A DNA stretch of 21,950 nt, from positions 1-21,950 of the forward strand of contig JAJYOH010000029.1 of assembly GCA_021796315.1 (NCBI GenBank), given 5' to 3'. The stretch is from Chloroflexota bacterium (GTDB lineage Bacteria > Chloroflexota > Anaerolineae > Anaerolineales > Villigracilaceae). Position 1 is the stretch's first letter, and every line of letters starts with the position of its first letter. This document shows positions 21,731-21,950 of this stretch, piece after piece. Below the pieces are notes generated by a model. That model had not been told where the DNA came from and searched no databases. It saw nothing but the letters and a program-made list of their open reading frames with translations. The position numbers and the translations under genes were made by a program.

Positions 21731-21796
21731 GCAATATGCTGCCAGCAAATTACCAATATCCTGTCAGCATATTAGGCATATCCTGCCAGGATATTG
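21731..21796. repeat. Three tandem 22-bp palindromes (operator-like array)
   Basis: The three units are 21731-21752, 21753-21774 and 21775-21796, each a dyad of the form AATATCCTG-C-CAGGATATT with some mismatches. Dyad centres fall at 21742, 21764 and 21786, exactly 22 bases apart. There are no spacers between units. The regular phasing, about two helical turns, suits cooperative binding of a dimeric protein. Confidence 0.75.
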
Positions 21797-21862
21797 GGAA
21801 AGAGATCGGGGAGGTTTTCCGTTCTCTCCGCTGAAGTTTTGGAAGAAATACGGTCTGAATCA

Positions 21863-21900
21863 AAAAAAGGACAGTTGTTAGGGGACAACTGTCCTTTTTT
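21863..21900 (-). terminator. Strong Rho-independent terminator
   Basis: A perfect 16-bp stem (21863-21878 with 21885-21900) surrounds the loop TAGGGG. It has A and T runs on both flanks, so it can work in either direction. It starts 12 bases after the stop of the partial gene at the right edge, which is its likely client. Confidence 0.88.
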
Positions 21901-21911
21901 CCTGCCTGTTT

Positions 21912-21950
21912 TTACCGCTGAAGAGCCTCAGCCACCCTTTTGAGCCGCGT
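21912..21950 (-). CDS. Last codons of a gene entering from the right edge
   Basis: The minus strand reads TRLKRVAEALQR-stop from the window edge, with TAA at 21914-21912, directly before a strong terminator. The amphipathic ending looks like real protein, but 12 codons cannot identify it. The gene may be controlled independently of the 22-bp palindrome array further downstream. Confidence 0.45.
   Translation of the reverse strand, partial: TRLKRVAEALQR

Noticed and set aside
21489..21775. Short frames on both strands in the htpG upstream region
   Set aside because: They have no ribosome site, no family resemblance and cross several inverted repeats.
21731..21796. Possible CRISPR array
   Set aside because: The three units are back to back with no spacers and are themselves palindromic. 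No cas gene is present in the window.

Overview
The window reads as a chromosomal segment of a Gram-negative-style or monoderm anaerobe of moderate G+C. My best guess is the phylum Chloroflexota, class Anaerolineae. This is inferred from the gene mix (a CHAT/NB-ARC/TPR giant with the short C-terminal tail common in that group, a stand-alone methylmalonyl-CoA mutase catalytic chain, a DUF2207-like secreted membrane protein) and from the dispersed palindromic repeats. No rRNA or other strong taxonomic marker is present.

Layout. (1) 1-189: a tRNA-Glu(UUC) gene with a clear promoter, then the possible start of an unidentified gene running off the left edge. (2) 249-5248, all minus strand: two tandem paralogous HExxH zinc-protease-like proteins exported or anchored at the membrane, each gene separated from its upstream neighbour by a strong terminator. 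The second is followed by a tight operon (tyrosine/dual-specificity phosphatase, SAM methyltransferase, signal peptidase I, YgiT-type zinc-finger protein, small conserved protein). (3) 5341-9942, minus strand: a REP-associated (Y1/RAYT) transposase overlapping a PqqD-like/radical SAM/SPASM enzyme, a PAS protein, a membrane-anchored protein, and a second PqqD-like/radical SAM paralogue that has lost all three cluster-binding cysteines. Palindromic REP-like elements lie beside the transposase, between two operon genes, and inside the coding sequence of the radical SAM enzyme. (4) 9983-12110, minus strand: a DUF2207-like protein with a Cys-Ala-Gly tail and a two-TM zinc-ribbon protein. (5) 12348-14000, plus strand: methylmalonyl-CoA mutase large chain, with a duplicated 3' end just downstream. 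(6) 14136-18429, plus strand: a candidate three-gene unit (zinc ribbon, three-TM protein, CHAT protease-NB-ARC-TPR protein). It is followed by two detached copies of the giant protein's C-terminal tail, between which sits a complete MntA/HepT (nucleotidyltransferase/HEPN) toxin-antitoxin pair. (7) 19521-21380, minus strand: htpG (Hsp90), preceded by about 530 bp of dyad-rich noncoding DNA. That DNA holds three 22-bp palindromes in exact tandem, then a strong terminator and the last codons of a gene entering from the right edge.

How it fits together. The accessory interest lies in three places. One is the radical SAM operon, where an active-looking and a cysteine-less paralogue are encoded with a PAS sensor and a membrane protein. 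The second is the REP/RAYT system invading that operon and being translated. The third is the CHAT-STAND unit with its tail debris and the MntA/HepT pair, which looks like a small defence or regulated-death locus. All functional links are inferred from sequence and neighbourhood only.
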